A stretch of DNA of 64,000 bases from Aquibium microcysteis. Its GTDB lineage: Bacteria > Pseudomonadota > Alphaproteobacteria > Rhizobiales > Rhizobiaceae. The notes below the pieces were generated by a model that saw only the letters and a list, made by a program, of their open reading frames with translations, searched no databases and had not been told where the DNA came from. The DNA lies in the NCBI RefSeq assembly GCF_014495845.1, contig NZ_CP061080.1:3523001-3587000 (forward strand), given 5' to 3'. The translations under genes and the position numbers were made by a program. Positions 8,454-16,898 of this stretch are shown here, piece by piece; the stretch's first letter is position 1; each line of letters begins with the position of its first letter.

Positions 8454-9323
8454 ATGGCCATCGCGATCTCCGAGATCAGGGCGGGCGACCGGCTGGCGCG
8501 GCTTTGGCGGCGCTCGTCGAGCTTCGTCGTCGGCAGCGCGCTGGTGGCGCTGCTCGTCCTCACCGCGCTCCTCTGCGGCTTCGTCAGTCCCTACGGACCG
8601 ACGCAGGTCCTGCCCAATGCCATTCTCCAGGCGCCGTCCGCCGCCCACTGGTTCGGCACCGACGGCAACGGCATGGACGTCTTCACCCGCGTCCTCTACG
8701 GCGCGCGTTACGCCATCGCCATCGCCCTGCCGTCCGCCTTCGTCATGGTGGCGGTCGGGGTGCCGCTCGGGCTGATCGCCGGCTATTACGGCGGCGTGGT
8801 CGACGAGGTGCTGACGCGCATGCTCGACGTGCTGCGCGCCTTCCCCTCGATCATCCTGGCGCTCGCCGTCGTCTCGGCCACCGGGCAGTCGCTGATCAAC
8901 GTGGTCGTCGTCATCGGGCTGATCGACGCGCCGATCTTCGCCCGCGTGGTCCGCTCGGAGGTCATTTCGATCCGGCGCAGCGACTTCGTCGCCTCCGCCG
9001 TCGTCACCGGCAACCCGACCTGGCGCATCCTGTTCGTCCATCTCCTGCCGAACACCATCAAGGGCGCGGCGGCCCTGCTGCCGCTGCGCATGGCCTGGGC
9101 GCTCCGCGTCTCGGCGACGCTCGCCTTCGTGGGCGTCGGCATCCAGGCGCCGGAGCCGGAATGGGGCGCGCTGATCCGCCAGGGCGCGGAATACATCATC
9201 AGCGGCCAGCACTGGGTGGCGATGTTCCCGGGCATCGCGCTGGTCATCGCCGTCTTCGGCTTCAACCTGATGGGCGACGGCCTTCAGGAGCTCACCGACC
9301 CGCGCCTGGACGTCAAGAAATGA
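8454..9323 (+). CDS. ABC transporter permease, DppC type
   Basis: Second inner-membrane permease, 289 residues. It shows the DppC hallmarks: PYGPTQVLPNAILQAPSAAHWFGTD followed by NGMDVFTRVLYGARYAIAIA, and the coupling segment SDFVASAVVTGNPTWRILFVH. It pairs with the DppB-type protein to form the channel. Its stop codon overlaps the ATPase start (ATGA). Confidence 0.93.
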   Translation: MAIAISEIRAGDRLARLWRRSSSFVVGSALVALLVLTALLCGFVSPYGPTQVLPNAILQAPSAAHWFGTDGNGMDVFTRVLYGARYAIAIALPSAFVMVAVGVPLGLIAGYYGGVVDEVLTRMLDVLRAFPSIILALAVVSATGQSLINVVVVIGLIDAPIFARVVRSEVISIRRSDFVASAVVTGNPTWRILFVHLLPNTIKGAAALLPLRMAWALRVSATLAFVGVGIQAPEPEWGALIRQGAEYIISGQHWVAMFPGIALVIAVFGFNLMGDGLQELTDPRLDVKK

Positions 9324-10294
9324 CCGACATCCTGAAAGTCCGGGGCCTGCGCACCCACTTCGTCTCGCGCAACGCGGTCAACGAGATCCGCATCGCGCGG
9401 GCCCTCAACGGCGTCGACCTCACCCTTCCAGCCGGGCGCATCCTCGGCGTCGTCGGCGAGACCGGAGCGGGAAAATCGCTGACCGTACAGACGATCCTCG
9501 GCACGCTGAAGCGCCCGGCCGAGCGCGTCGCGGGCGAGGTCGAGCTGATGGGCCAGCGTCTCGACACGATGTCGGAAGACGAGCTCAATCGCCATCGCGG
9601 CGCCACCATCGGCCTCGTCGTGCAGTCGCCGGTGACCAGCCTCGATCCCCGCGTGCGGGTCGGCGACCAGCTCGTCCGGCTGCAGCGCGCGCACCGCGAC
9701 CTCTCGCGGGCCGACGCCCGGGACCGCGCGATCGACATGCTGAAGCGGGTCGGGGTGCCGAGCCCGCAGGACCGCATGAAGGCCTGGCCCCACGAACTCT
9801 CCGGCGGCATGGCGCAGCGCGTGGTCATCGCCATGGCGCTGATCAACGATCCGGTCCTGCTCATCGCCGACGAGCCGACGACCGGCCTCGACGTGACCGT
9901 GCAGGCGCAGATCCTCGACCTGATCCGCGACCTCGTCAAAGGCACCGACCGCGGCGCCATCATCGTCACCCACGATCTCGGCGTCGTCGCGCAGTATTGC
10001 GAGCATGTCGCGGTGATGTATTCGGGCGTCGTCGTCGAGCATGGGCCGGTGGAGGAAGTCTTCGTCGCACCGCGCCACCCGTACACGGCCGCCCTGCTCG
10101 CGGCGGCCGATCTCGACGCCGCGGCGAACGGGCGGCGCGCGCTGCCGCCGTCGACCCCGCCCAATCTCTACGACCTTCCGACGGGATGCCTGTTCGCGCC
10201 ACGCTGCCCCAGGGTGCAGCCCGTCTGCGCGACGGAGCCCCCGGCGAAGCCGAGCCCGAGCGGGCAGGTCGAGACACGGTGCCACTTCGCATGA
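9320..10294 (+). CDS. ABC transporter ATP-binding protein, DppD type
   Basis: First nucleotide-binding subunit of the peptide-type importer, 324 residues. Walker A is GETGAGKS (residues 46-53), the signature is LSGGMAQR, Walker B is LLIADEPTTGLD and the switch His is in VTHDLG. The C-terminal oligopeptide-transporter tail has the Cys-containing GCLFAPRCP motif. Coupled by four-base overlaps to both neighbours. Upstream in-frame sequence is read through the permease gene and is not part of this protein. Confidence 0.94.
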   Translation: MTDILKVRGLRTHFVSRNAVNEIRIARALNGVDLTLPAGRILGVVGETGAGKSLTVQTILGTLKRPAERVAGEVELMGQRLDTMSEDELNRHRGATIGLVVQSPVTSLDPRVRVGDQLVRLQRAHRDLSRADARDRAIDMLKRVGVPSPQDRMKAWPHELSGGMAQRVVIAMALINDPVLLIADEPTTGLDVTVQAQILDLIRDLVKGTDRGAIIVTHDLGVVAQYCEHVAVMYSGVVVEHGPVEEVFVAPRHPYTAALLAAADLDAAANGRRALPPSTPPNLYDLPTGCLFAPRCPRVQPVCATEPPAKPSPSGQVETRCHFA

Positions 10295-11244
10295 CCACGA
10301 CCGCGTCCCTTCTCAGCGTCCGCGACGCCGTCAAGCACTTCCGCGGCGGCGGCCGCACGGTCCACGCGCTCAACGGCGTCAGCCTCTCGATCGCGCCGGG
10401 CGAATCCGTCGGCCTGGTCGGCGAGAGCGGGTCCGGCAAGACGACGCTCGGTCGGCTGATCCTGCGCCTCGAGCAGGCGACGTCGGGCTCCGTCGTGTTC
10501 GACGGCCACGACGTCACCACCTGGCGCGAGGGGCGCATGCGCCGGCTGCGGCCGGCGGTGCAGATGGTGTTCCAGAGCCCCTATGCCTCGCTCAACCCGC
10601 GCATGAAGATCGGCGCACTGATCGAGGAGCCGCTGAAGCTGCACACCACCCTGTCGAAGGACGACAGAAAGAAGGAAGTGCGCGCGCTCGCCCGCCGCGT
10701 CGCGCTGTCGGAGGTGCTGCTCGAACGCCACGTGAACCAGGCCTCGGGCGGCCAGTTGCAGCGCGCCTCGATTGCCCGCGCCATCGCGACGAAACCGAAG
10801 CTGCTGGTCCTCGACGAGCCGACCAGCTCGCTCGACCTGTCGGTGCGGGCCGAGATCCTGTCGCTGCTGTCCTCGCTGAAGGAGGAGCACGGCATGGCCA
10901 TGCTGTTCATCAGCCACGACCTCGATACGGTGCATGCGATCTGCGACCGCGTCTGCGTCATGTATCTCGGCCGGATCGTCGAGACGGGCAGCCGCGAGGC
11001 GATCTTCCGTGCGCCGCTGCATCCCTACACGCGCACCCTTCTCTCGGCACAGCTGTCGGCCGACCCGCGTGTCGCCCGGGAGCGCCTGCCGATCCTCGGC
11101 GAACCGCCGAGCCCGCTCAGGCTGCCGCCGGGCTGCGGTTTCGCCGCGCGCTGCCCGATCGCCGAAACCGCCTGCACGACAAAGGCCATCCCCCTCACCG
11201 CCCGGGCAGAGGACGATCACGCGGTCGCCTGCATCAAGACCTGA
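10291..11244 (+). CDS. ABC transporter ATP-binding protein, DppF type
   Basis: Second nucleotide-binding subunit, 317 residues. Walker A GESGSGKT (44-51), Q-loop VFQSPYASLNPR, signature ASGGQLQR (Ala in place of the common Leu), Walker B LLVLDEPTSSLD and switch FISHDL. The C-terminal tail again has GCGFAARCP. With the preceding four genes this completes an importer; all five parts are present. Confidence 0.94.
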   Translation: MTTTASLLSVRDAVKHFRGGGRTVHALNGVSLSIAPGESVGLVGESGSGKTTLGRLILRLEQATSGSVVFDGHDVTTWREGRMRRLRPAVQMVFQSPYASLNPRMKIGALIEEPLKLHTTLSKDDRKKEVRALARRVALSEVLLERHVNQASGGQLQRASIARAIATKPKLLVLDEPTSSLDLSVRAEILSLLSSLKEEHGMAMLFISHDLDTVHAICDRVCVMYLGRIVETGSREAIFRAPLHPYTRTLLSAQLSADPRVARERLPILGEPPSPLRLPPGCGFAARCPIAETACTTKAIPLTARAEDDHAVACIKT

Positions 11245-11272
11245 CCCGGGCGATCTCCAGAAAGGAATATCC

Positions 11273-12160
11273 ATGACCGGCCATATCGATATCGTCGTGA
11301 ACGTGCTGACGCCACGCGAGATCGCCGAGAACCGCAACCCCACCGACGACCGGTTCCACGACCAGGTCCGCCACTCGTCCGAACTGCGCCGCGGCGTGGA
11401 GATCGAGGACTATCTGCGCAAGATGGACAATGCCGGCATCGAGCGATCGCTGCTCGTGGCGGTGCGCTGCGGCGACCTGCGCATCCGCGGCTCGATGGAG
11501 ATCACCTACGAGCGCGTGCACGAGATCTGCCAGGCCCACCCCGACCGCTTCTCGGGCCTCGCCGGCATCGACCCGATGCGTGGCATCGCCGGGCTGCGCG
11601 AGCTCGACAGGGCCGTCAAGGACTACGGCTTCGTCGGTGCGCATCTCTATCCGCACTGGTTCGGCCTCGCGCCCGACGCCGCGCAGTATTACCCCTATTA
11701 CGCGCGCTGCGCCGAACTCGACATCCCCATCATGATGCAGGTCGGTCACAATCTGATCTACCAGAAGGACCGCCGCCTGCCGTCGGTCGGCCGCCCGATC
11801 TGCCTCGACCAGGTGGCGATCGATTTTCCCGAACTGGTCCTCATCGGCATCCATCTCGGCGTGCCATGGACGGACGAGATGATCTCGATGGCCTGGAAGC
11901 ATCCGAACGTCTACATCGGTGGCGACGCCTACGCGCCGCGCTACTGGCCGCCGCAGATGGTCCACTACGCCAACACCTATGGCAGCCACAAATTCCTCTT
12001 CGGCACCGACTGGCCCGTGATCGACCCGGAGGAGGCCGTCAGGCAGGTGGCCGATCTCGGCTTCCGTCCCGAATCCCACCGCAGGATCATGCGCGACAAT
12101 GCGCTGCGGCTGTTCAAGCTGCCGGGCTGGCGCGAAGACGCAGCCATCGCGGCGGAGTAG
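11273..12160 (+). CDS. Amidohydrolase family protein (Amidohydro_2)
   Basis: About 295 residues, TIM-barrel fold of the amidohydrolase-2/ACMSD group, which includes hydrolases and non-oxidative decarboxylases. An AAAGGA ribosome site precedes the ATG. Conserved marks are MMQVGHN, the LIGIHLGVPW strand and the FGTDWPVIDPEEA motif with the late metal-site Asp. The N-terminal metal-binding HxH of the family is absent: the strand reads HIDIVVNVLTP. The enzyme may therefore use a different metal arrangement or be metal-poor. It sits between the importer and the CoA ligase, so it probably acts on the imported substrate, either as a hydrolase of an amide or lactone or as a decarboxylase. Confidence 0.82.
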   Translation: MTGHIDIVVNVLTPREIAENRNPTDDRFHDQVRHSSELRRGVEIEDYLRKMDNAGIERSLLVAVRCGDLRIRGSMEITYERVHEICQAHPDRFSGLAGIDPMRGIAGLRELDRAVKDYGFVGAHLYPHWFGLAPDAAQYYPYYARCAELDIPIMMQVGHNLIYQKDRRLPSVGRPICLDQVAIDFPELVLIGIHLGVPWTDEMISMAWKHPNVYIGGDAYAPRYWPPQMVHYANTYGSHKFLFGTDWPVIDPEEAVRQVADLGFRPESHRRIMRDNALRLFKLPGWREDAAIAAE

Positions 12161-12163
12161 TCC

Positions 12164-13717
12164 ATGTCGACCAGCACCTACCGTCCGAAGACGATCAGCT
12201 CCGGCGTCCGCATCTCGGCGGTCCGGACGCCGCGCAAGGTCGCGCTGCGCGGCGACTTCGACCCGATGACCTATGCCACGGTGGTCGACCGCATCAACCG
12301 CGTCGCCAACCTCGCCCGCGACGGGCTCGGCCTGCGGCCGGGCGACCATGTCGCGATGATGTGCGGAAACCGGCCGCAATTCATCGAGATCACGCTCGGC
12401 ATCGCCGATGCCGGCTGCGCCACGGCGATGATCAGCCCGTTCTCGACCCGCTTCGAGGCCGCCTACATCGCCAATGACAGCCGGGCGCGAGTGATCTTCG
12501 TCGATCCCGACTACGAGGACGTGATCCGCGAAGCCGAGTTCGAGCACGCGCCGGTGATCATCGTGCTGGACGCGCGCTACGAGGCGCTGCTGGCGAAGGC
12601 GTCGAGTGCGGAGCCAACGGTTCCGGTGGATTCGGGCGACATCTTCTGCATCCCCTACACCTCGGGCACCACCGGCAAGCCGAAGGGCGTCCTCCTCTCC
12701 CACCGCTCCCGCGTCGACCACATGACCATGGTGCTTGGCGCCTTCCAGGGCGGCTACAACACGACCTGCCGGACGCTCGCCTTCACGCCCTTCTTCAACG
12801 GCGCCGGCTTCATCGCCGCGCTCGTGCCGATCTGGTTCGGCGGCGACTGCCGCATCATGCGCAAATACGATCCGGAGGAGCTGCTGCACTGGCTGGAGGC
12901 CGACCGGATCAACAACATGTTCACGGTGCCGACCCACTTCCACGGCCTGTTCAAGCTCGACGAGAGCGTGCTGCGCCGTGCCGACACCTCGTCGCTGAAG
13001 GTCATCAACTCCAACGCCGCCGCCCTGCCGCACGCGACGAAGGAGCGGATCATCGACTATTTCGGCGAGGGCATCCTCTTCGACAGCTACGGCGCGACGG
13101 AGACGGGCGGCGCCACGACGATCCGCCCCGAGGAGCACATGCGCAAGATCTCCTCGGTCGGCCAGGCCAATCCCGGCGCCGAAATCCGCATCGTCGATGC
13201 CGACTGGCAGCCGGTCGAGAACGGCAAGCCGGGCCGCGTGGCGATCCGCAACAGCTGGCTCTTCTCCGGCTACTGGAACCGGCCGGAGGCGACGGAGGCG
13301 GCCGTGCGCGACGGATGGGTCAGCGTCGGCGACCTCGGCTTCCTCGACGAGGACAACTTCCTCTACATCGTCGACCGCGAGACCAACACGATCATCTCCG
13401 GCGGGCAAAACATCTTCCCGCGCGAGATCGAGGACGTGCTCTACGGCCATCCCGCCGTCGCCGAGGTGGCGATCGTCGGCAAGCCGGACGACTACTGGGG
13501 CGAGGCCGTGATCGGCTTCGTCGTGCCCCGCCCCGGCGTGTCCCGGCCGAGCCTGGAGGAGCTGCGCGCCTTCTGCGAAAAGCGACTCGCCCGCTACAAG
13601 CTGCCGAAGGAAATCCGCTTCGTCTCCGAACTGCCGAAGAACGGCACCGGCAAGATCATGCATCGCACGCTCCGCGACCAGCTGATCGCCGAAGCGAAGG
13701 GACGGACGCCGGGATGA
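12164..13717 (+). CDS. AMP-dependent acyl-CoA ligase (ANL superfamily), first of two
   Basis: Adenylate-forming enzyme of 517 residues, expected to activate a carboxylic acid to its CoA thioester with ATP. The P-loop is YTSGTTGKPKG, the adenine motif is DSYGATETGG, the hinge motif is VSVGDLGFLDEDNFLYIVDR and the catalytic Lys is in KNGTGKIMH. It starts 3 bp after the amidohydrolase and overlaps the hydrolase gene by four bases. The substrate is not predictable. A second, different ligase closes the same operon. Confidence 0.9.
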   Translation: MSTSTYRPKTISSGVRISAVRTPRKVALRGDFDPMTYATVVDRINRVANLARDGLGLRPGDHVAMMCGNRPQFIEITLGIADAGCATAMISPFSTRFEAAYIANDSRARVIFVDPDYEDVIREAEFEHAPVIIVLDARYEALLAKASSAEPTVPVDSGDIFCIPYTSGTTGKPKGVLLSHRSRVDHMTMVLGAFQGGYNTTCRTLAFTPFFNGAGFIAALVPIWFGGDCRIMRKYDPEELLHWLEADRINNMFTVPTHFHGLFKLDESVLRRADTSSLKVINSNAAALPHATKERIIDYFGEGILFDSYGATETGGATTIRPEEHMRKISSVGQANPGAEIRIVDADWQPVENGKPGRVAIRNSWLFSGYWNRPEATEAAVRDGWVSVGDLGFLDEDNFLYIVDRETNTIISGGQNIFPREIEDVLYGHPAVAEVAIVGKPDDYWGEAVIGFVVPRPGVSRPSLEELRAFCEKRLARYKLPKEIRFVSELPKNGTGKIMHRTLRDQLIAEAKGRTPG

Positions 13718-15351
13718 GACGCGGCTACCTGCGGGTCGGAGACCGCCACGTCCACTACCGCCGGACCGGACATGGCCCGGCGGTCATCCTGCTGCACGCC
13801 TCGCCGGTCTCCGGCGCGATGTTCCTCGAACAGCTCGAAGTGTTCGGCCGGCACTTCGACGCCATCGCCATCGACACGCCGGGCTACGGCCTGTCGACGC
13901 CGCTCGACCACCCGAAACCCGAGGTCGCCGACTATGCCGACGCGGTCGTCGAGACCATGGACGCGCTCGGCCTCGACCGCGCCATCCTCTATGGTCGGCA
14001 CACCGGCGCCTCGATCGCGGTCGAGACCGCGCGCCGGCATCCGAGCCGCGTGGCGCTCGCGCTCTGCGACGGCTATCCGGTGTTCACGCCGGGCGAGAGC
14101 GAGCGCTACCTCACCCAGTATCTGGTACCCGTCGAACCGAAATGGGACGGAAGCCACCTCGCCTTCTGGTGGCTGCGCTATCGCGACCAGCACGTGTTCT
14201 GGCCCTGGGACCTCCAGGAGACGGCCTATCGCGCCGACACCGACCTCCCCGACGTCGACTTCCTGCATCGCGGCTTCACCCAGATCATGATGGCCGGCGA
14301 CGGCTATCGCACCGCCTATGCGGCGGCCTTCCGGCACGATTCCATCCCGGCGCTGCAGGAGACGCGCGCGCCGGTGATTCTGACTGCACGGCCGGGCGAC
14401 AGCCTCTACGCCGCCTTCGCGACTGTCCCGGAGCTGCATCCCAAGCGCGAACTGCCGCGCGACACGGTCGAGGCCGCCCATGCCGAGGTGGCGATCATGC
14501 AGACGGTCCCGGCCTCCGCCGGTCCCGAACCCGGCTCCCCTTCATGGCGAGACGCGCAGCCGGGCGGCCGCTTCATGCTGCCCTGCGGCGAGGGCACGCT
14601 CCACGCCCGCGTCTTCGGCACGCCCGACGGACGGCTGCCGCTGGTCGTCGTCGCGCCGCTGCCCGGCGGCATCGGCGGCATCGGGAACGACCTCTCCGAC
14701 ATCGCACGCTCGTGGCCCGTCCTCGCGATCGAGGCACCCGGTCAGGCCGACAGCGAGACCGGCGACCCCGGCTCGATCGTGACGTCCGCCGCCTGGATCC
14801 GGCAGGCCCTCGATGCCTTCGGCTGCCCCCTCCGCGCGGTGCTGGGCTGGGAAGGCTCGGCGGCTCTCGCCCTGGAGATCGCGGCGGCCACCGGCGCGAC
14901 CGCCTTCCTCGTCGATCCGCCGGCGGTGCCGCCTGCCCTCCGAAGCGAATTCCTCGATCGCTACACCGCCGACCTGACGCCGCATGTCGATGGACGCCAT
15001 GTCCCCGTCGCTTGGAACCTCGTCCGCGACGAACGTCTCTGGGCGCCCTTCTACGATCGGGTTCGCTCCGCCGCGCTGCCGTCGGTGAGCGGTCTCGACG
15101 CCGCCCTGCTGCACAGGAAGGCCGTCGACCTCTTCAAGCAGCCGACCATGCTCGCTCCTGCGCTCGCCCAGCTGTGGCGCTACCCTCTCGCCGAAAGGCT
15201 GGCGGAGCGGCGGGCCGACACGATCGTCTTCGCCATGCCGCAGGACCGCTTCGCCAGGCTCTGCGTCGACGGCATTGCCCGGCATGAGGCAGACGGCTTC
15301 GCCAGCCTCGGCGCCGTGATCGCCGCGACGCTGTCGGATAGGCCGGCATGA
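13714..15351 (+). CDS. Tandem alpha/beta-hydrolase fold protein with altered nucleophile
   Basis: About 545 residues forming two alpha/beta-hydrolase-like halves. The N-terminal half is the better preserved: GPAVILLHASPVSG (oxyanion strand), AIDTPGYGLS and the elbow ILYGRHTGASIAVE. There, His96 takes the place usually held by the nucleophile Ser in G-x-S-x-G. The C-terminal half (from about residue 280) repeats the pattern in degenerate form (LPLVVVAPLPGG, VLAIEAPGQADS, VLGWEGSAALALE) and also lacks a Ser elbow. It may be a lyase, a non-classical hydrolase or a binding subunit. Coupled to both neighbours by ATGA overlaps, so it is an obligate part of the pathway. The start is the ATG at 13714; upstream frame is read through the ligase. 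Confidence 0.82.
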   Translation: MRRGYLRVGDRHVHYRRTGHGPAVILLHASPVSGAMFLEQLEVFGRHFDAIAIDTPGYGLSTPLDHPKPEVADYADAVVETMDALGLDRAILYGRHTGASIAVETARRHPSRVALALCDGYPVFTPGESERYLTQYLVPVEPKWDGSHLAFWWLRYRDQHVFWPWDLQETAYRADTDLPDVDFLHRGFTQIMMAGDGYRTAYAAAFRHDSIPALQETRAPVILTARPGDSLYAAFATVPELHPKRELPRDTVEAAHAEVAIMQTVPASAGPEPGSPSWRDAQPGGRFMLPCGEGTLHARVFGTPDGRLPLVVVAPLPGGIGGIGNDLSDIARSWPVLAIEAPGQADSETGDPGSIVTSAAWIRQALDAFGCPLRAVLGWEGSAALALEIAAATGATAFLVDPPAVPPALRSEFLDRYTADLTPHVDGRHVPVAWNLVRDERLWAPFYDRVRSAALPSVSGLDAALLHRKAVDLFKQPTMLAPALAQLWRYPLAERLAERRADTIVFAMPQDRFARLCVDGIARHEADGFASLGAVIAATLSDRPA

Positions 15352-16898
15352 GCCTTTCCGAGGACGACGTCGCCGGGATCGCGGCCCGGCTTTCGCCAGG
15401 TTCGGTCAGCATCGAGCCGGAGCAGCGCGCGGCCCTGTCGATGGACGTCTTCGAATGGCCGGACGAACGACCGGCCGACGTCGTCCTGTCGCCCGTCGAC
15501 GTCGACGGCGTGCAAGCGGCAGTTGCCTGGGCGGCGGACCGGAGCATGGTGATCGCGCCGCGTGGCAGCGGCATGTCCTACACGCGGGGCTTCCAGCCGC
15601 AGGCCGAGCGGGTCGCGCTGATCGACCTTCGCGCCTTGCGCAGGATCCGCCACCTGTCCCCCGAGAACCGGCTCGTCGTCGTGGAGGCCGGCGCCACGTG
15701 GCTCGATCTCGACGGCGCCCTGCAGCCATACGGGCTGAAGCCGGCGCTCGCCGGGCCGATCTCGGGCGCGGTCTCCACGATCGGCGGCGCGGTGTCGCAG
15801 AACATGCCGGCCGGCATGCATCACGTGCTCGGCCTCGAACTCGTGATGGCCGACGGCAGCCTCGTCACCACCGGCGCGCTGGCGCGCCCTGGCTCTCCCG
15901 GCGCGCTGCGCGCCAGCGGCCCCGATCTCACCGGCCTCTTCATCGGCGATTGCGGCGCGCTGGCCGTCAAGACGGCGATCGCCCTGCGCCTGGTGCCCCG
16001 CGCCGCGGCGTACGAATGCGCCTCCTTCGGCTTCGGTGACGCGACGTCGCTGGCCGAAGCCATGGCCGCCGTCCAGGCGCGCGACACCAGCGTGGCCCTG
16101 ATGGGGCTCGCCAACCGCAGCGTGCGCGACCAGGCCGCCGCAGCCAGTCTCGGCGAAGCGATCTCGATGCTGCGCGGCACGGTGACGGGCGCTTCGTCCT
16201 TGCTGCAGGGCGTCGGCCGCGCCGTACGCCTGGCGCTGCGGGGCGTCGGCCGCAGCGACCTGCCCTGGGGGCTCCACCTCACCGCGGAAGCGGGCAGTCC
16301 GGCCACCGCCCGCGCGATGCTCGCCGAGGCGGTGGCGGCGGTGCCGTCGCATGCCGCGCCGATGCCGCCCACCATCCCGCTGGCCATGCTGTCGCGTCCC
16401 TACTCCGTGCGCGGCATGCTCGGCCCGAAGGGCGAACGCTGGGCGCCCGTGCATGGCATCCTGCCGCTCGGCCGCATCGCCGGCGCGACGCGCGCGATCG
16501 ATCGCTTTTTCGCCGATGCTCGGCCGCGCATGGAGGCGGAAGGCCTCTCGCATTCGATGATGTTCTCGGCACAGGACACGAGCGTCCTTGTCGAGCCGAT
16601 GATCTACTGGCCGGACAGCCTGCGACTGGTCCACACGAGCGCGCTGAAGCCCGAAATCGTCGGGCGTTTCGCCGGCAATCCGCAGAACCCGCCGGCCCGG
16701 GCCCTCGCCCGCGAGATTCGCCGCGGCCTGCTCGAAATCCTCCTGCAGGAAGGCGCGATGATGGCGCAGCTCGGCCGCTACTATCCCTACGAGGCCCTGG
16801 CCGAGGAGCCGGCGCGGCGGCTTGCCCGCGCGATCAAGGACGTGGTTGATCCGAACTGCGTCCTGAACCCCGGCGCGCTGGGCTGGGAGCGCCGATGA
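15348..16898 (+). CDS. FAD-linked oxidase (VAO/PCMH family)
   Basis: 516-residue flavoprotein of the vanillyl-alcohol oxidase / D-lactate dehydrogenase fold. The FAD-binding domain includes the APRGSGMSYTRGF loop and the GAVSTIGGAVSQNMPAGMHHVLGLELVMADG segment that cradles the pyrophosphate. The protein ends DPNCVLNPGALGW, as in GlcD- and VAO-type enzymes. It likely oxidises a hydroxy acid or a phenolic alcohol. No His or Cys for covalent flavin attachment could be assigned with certainty. It is coupled by four-base overlaps on both sides. Confidence 0.85.
   Translation: MSLSEDDVAGIAARLSPGSVSIEPEQRAALSMDVFEWPDERPADVVLSPVDVDGVQAAVAWAADRSMVIAPRGSGMSYTRGFQPQAERVALIDLRALRRIRHLSPENRLVVVEAGATWLDLDGALQPYGLKPALAGPISGAVSTIGGAVSQNMPAGMHHVLGLELVMADGSLVTTGALARPGSPGALRASGPDLTGLFIGDCGALAVKTAIALRLVPRAAAYECASFGFGDATSLAEAMAAVQARDTSVALMGLANRSVRDQAAAASLGEAISMLRGTVTGASSLLQGVGRAVRLALRGVGRSDLPWGLHLTAEAGSPATARAMLAEAVAAVPSHAAPMPPTIPLAMLSRPYSVRGMLGPKGERWAPVHGILPLGRIAGATRAIDRFFADARPRMEAEGLSHSMMFSAQDTSVLVEPMIYWPDSLRLVHTSALKPEIVGRFAGNPQNPPARALAREIRRGLLEILLQEGAMMAQLGRYYPYEALAEEPARRLARAIKDVVDPNCVLNPGALGWERR

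Noticed and set aside
7371..9212. A 613-codon minus-strand open frame
   Set aside because: Antisense to the two peptide-type permease genes; composition typical of a GC-rich shadow frame.
11234..13663. An 809-codon minus-strand open frame
   Set aside because: Antisense to the amidohydrolase and CoA ligase genes; Arg-, Ala- and Asp-rich shadow without motifs.
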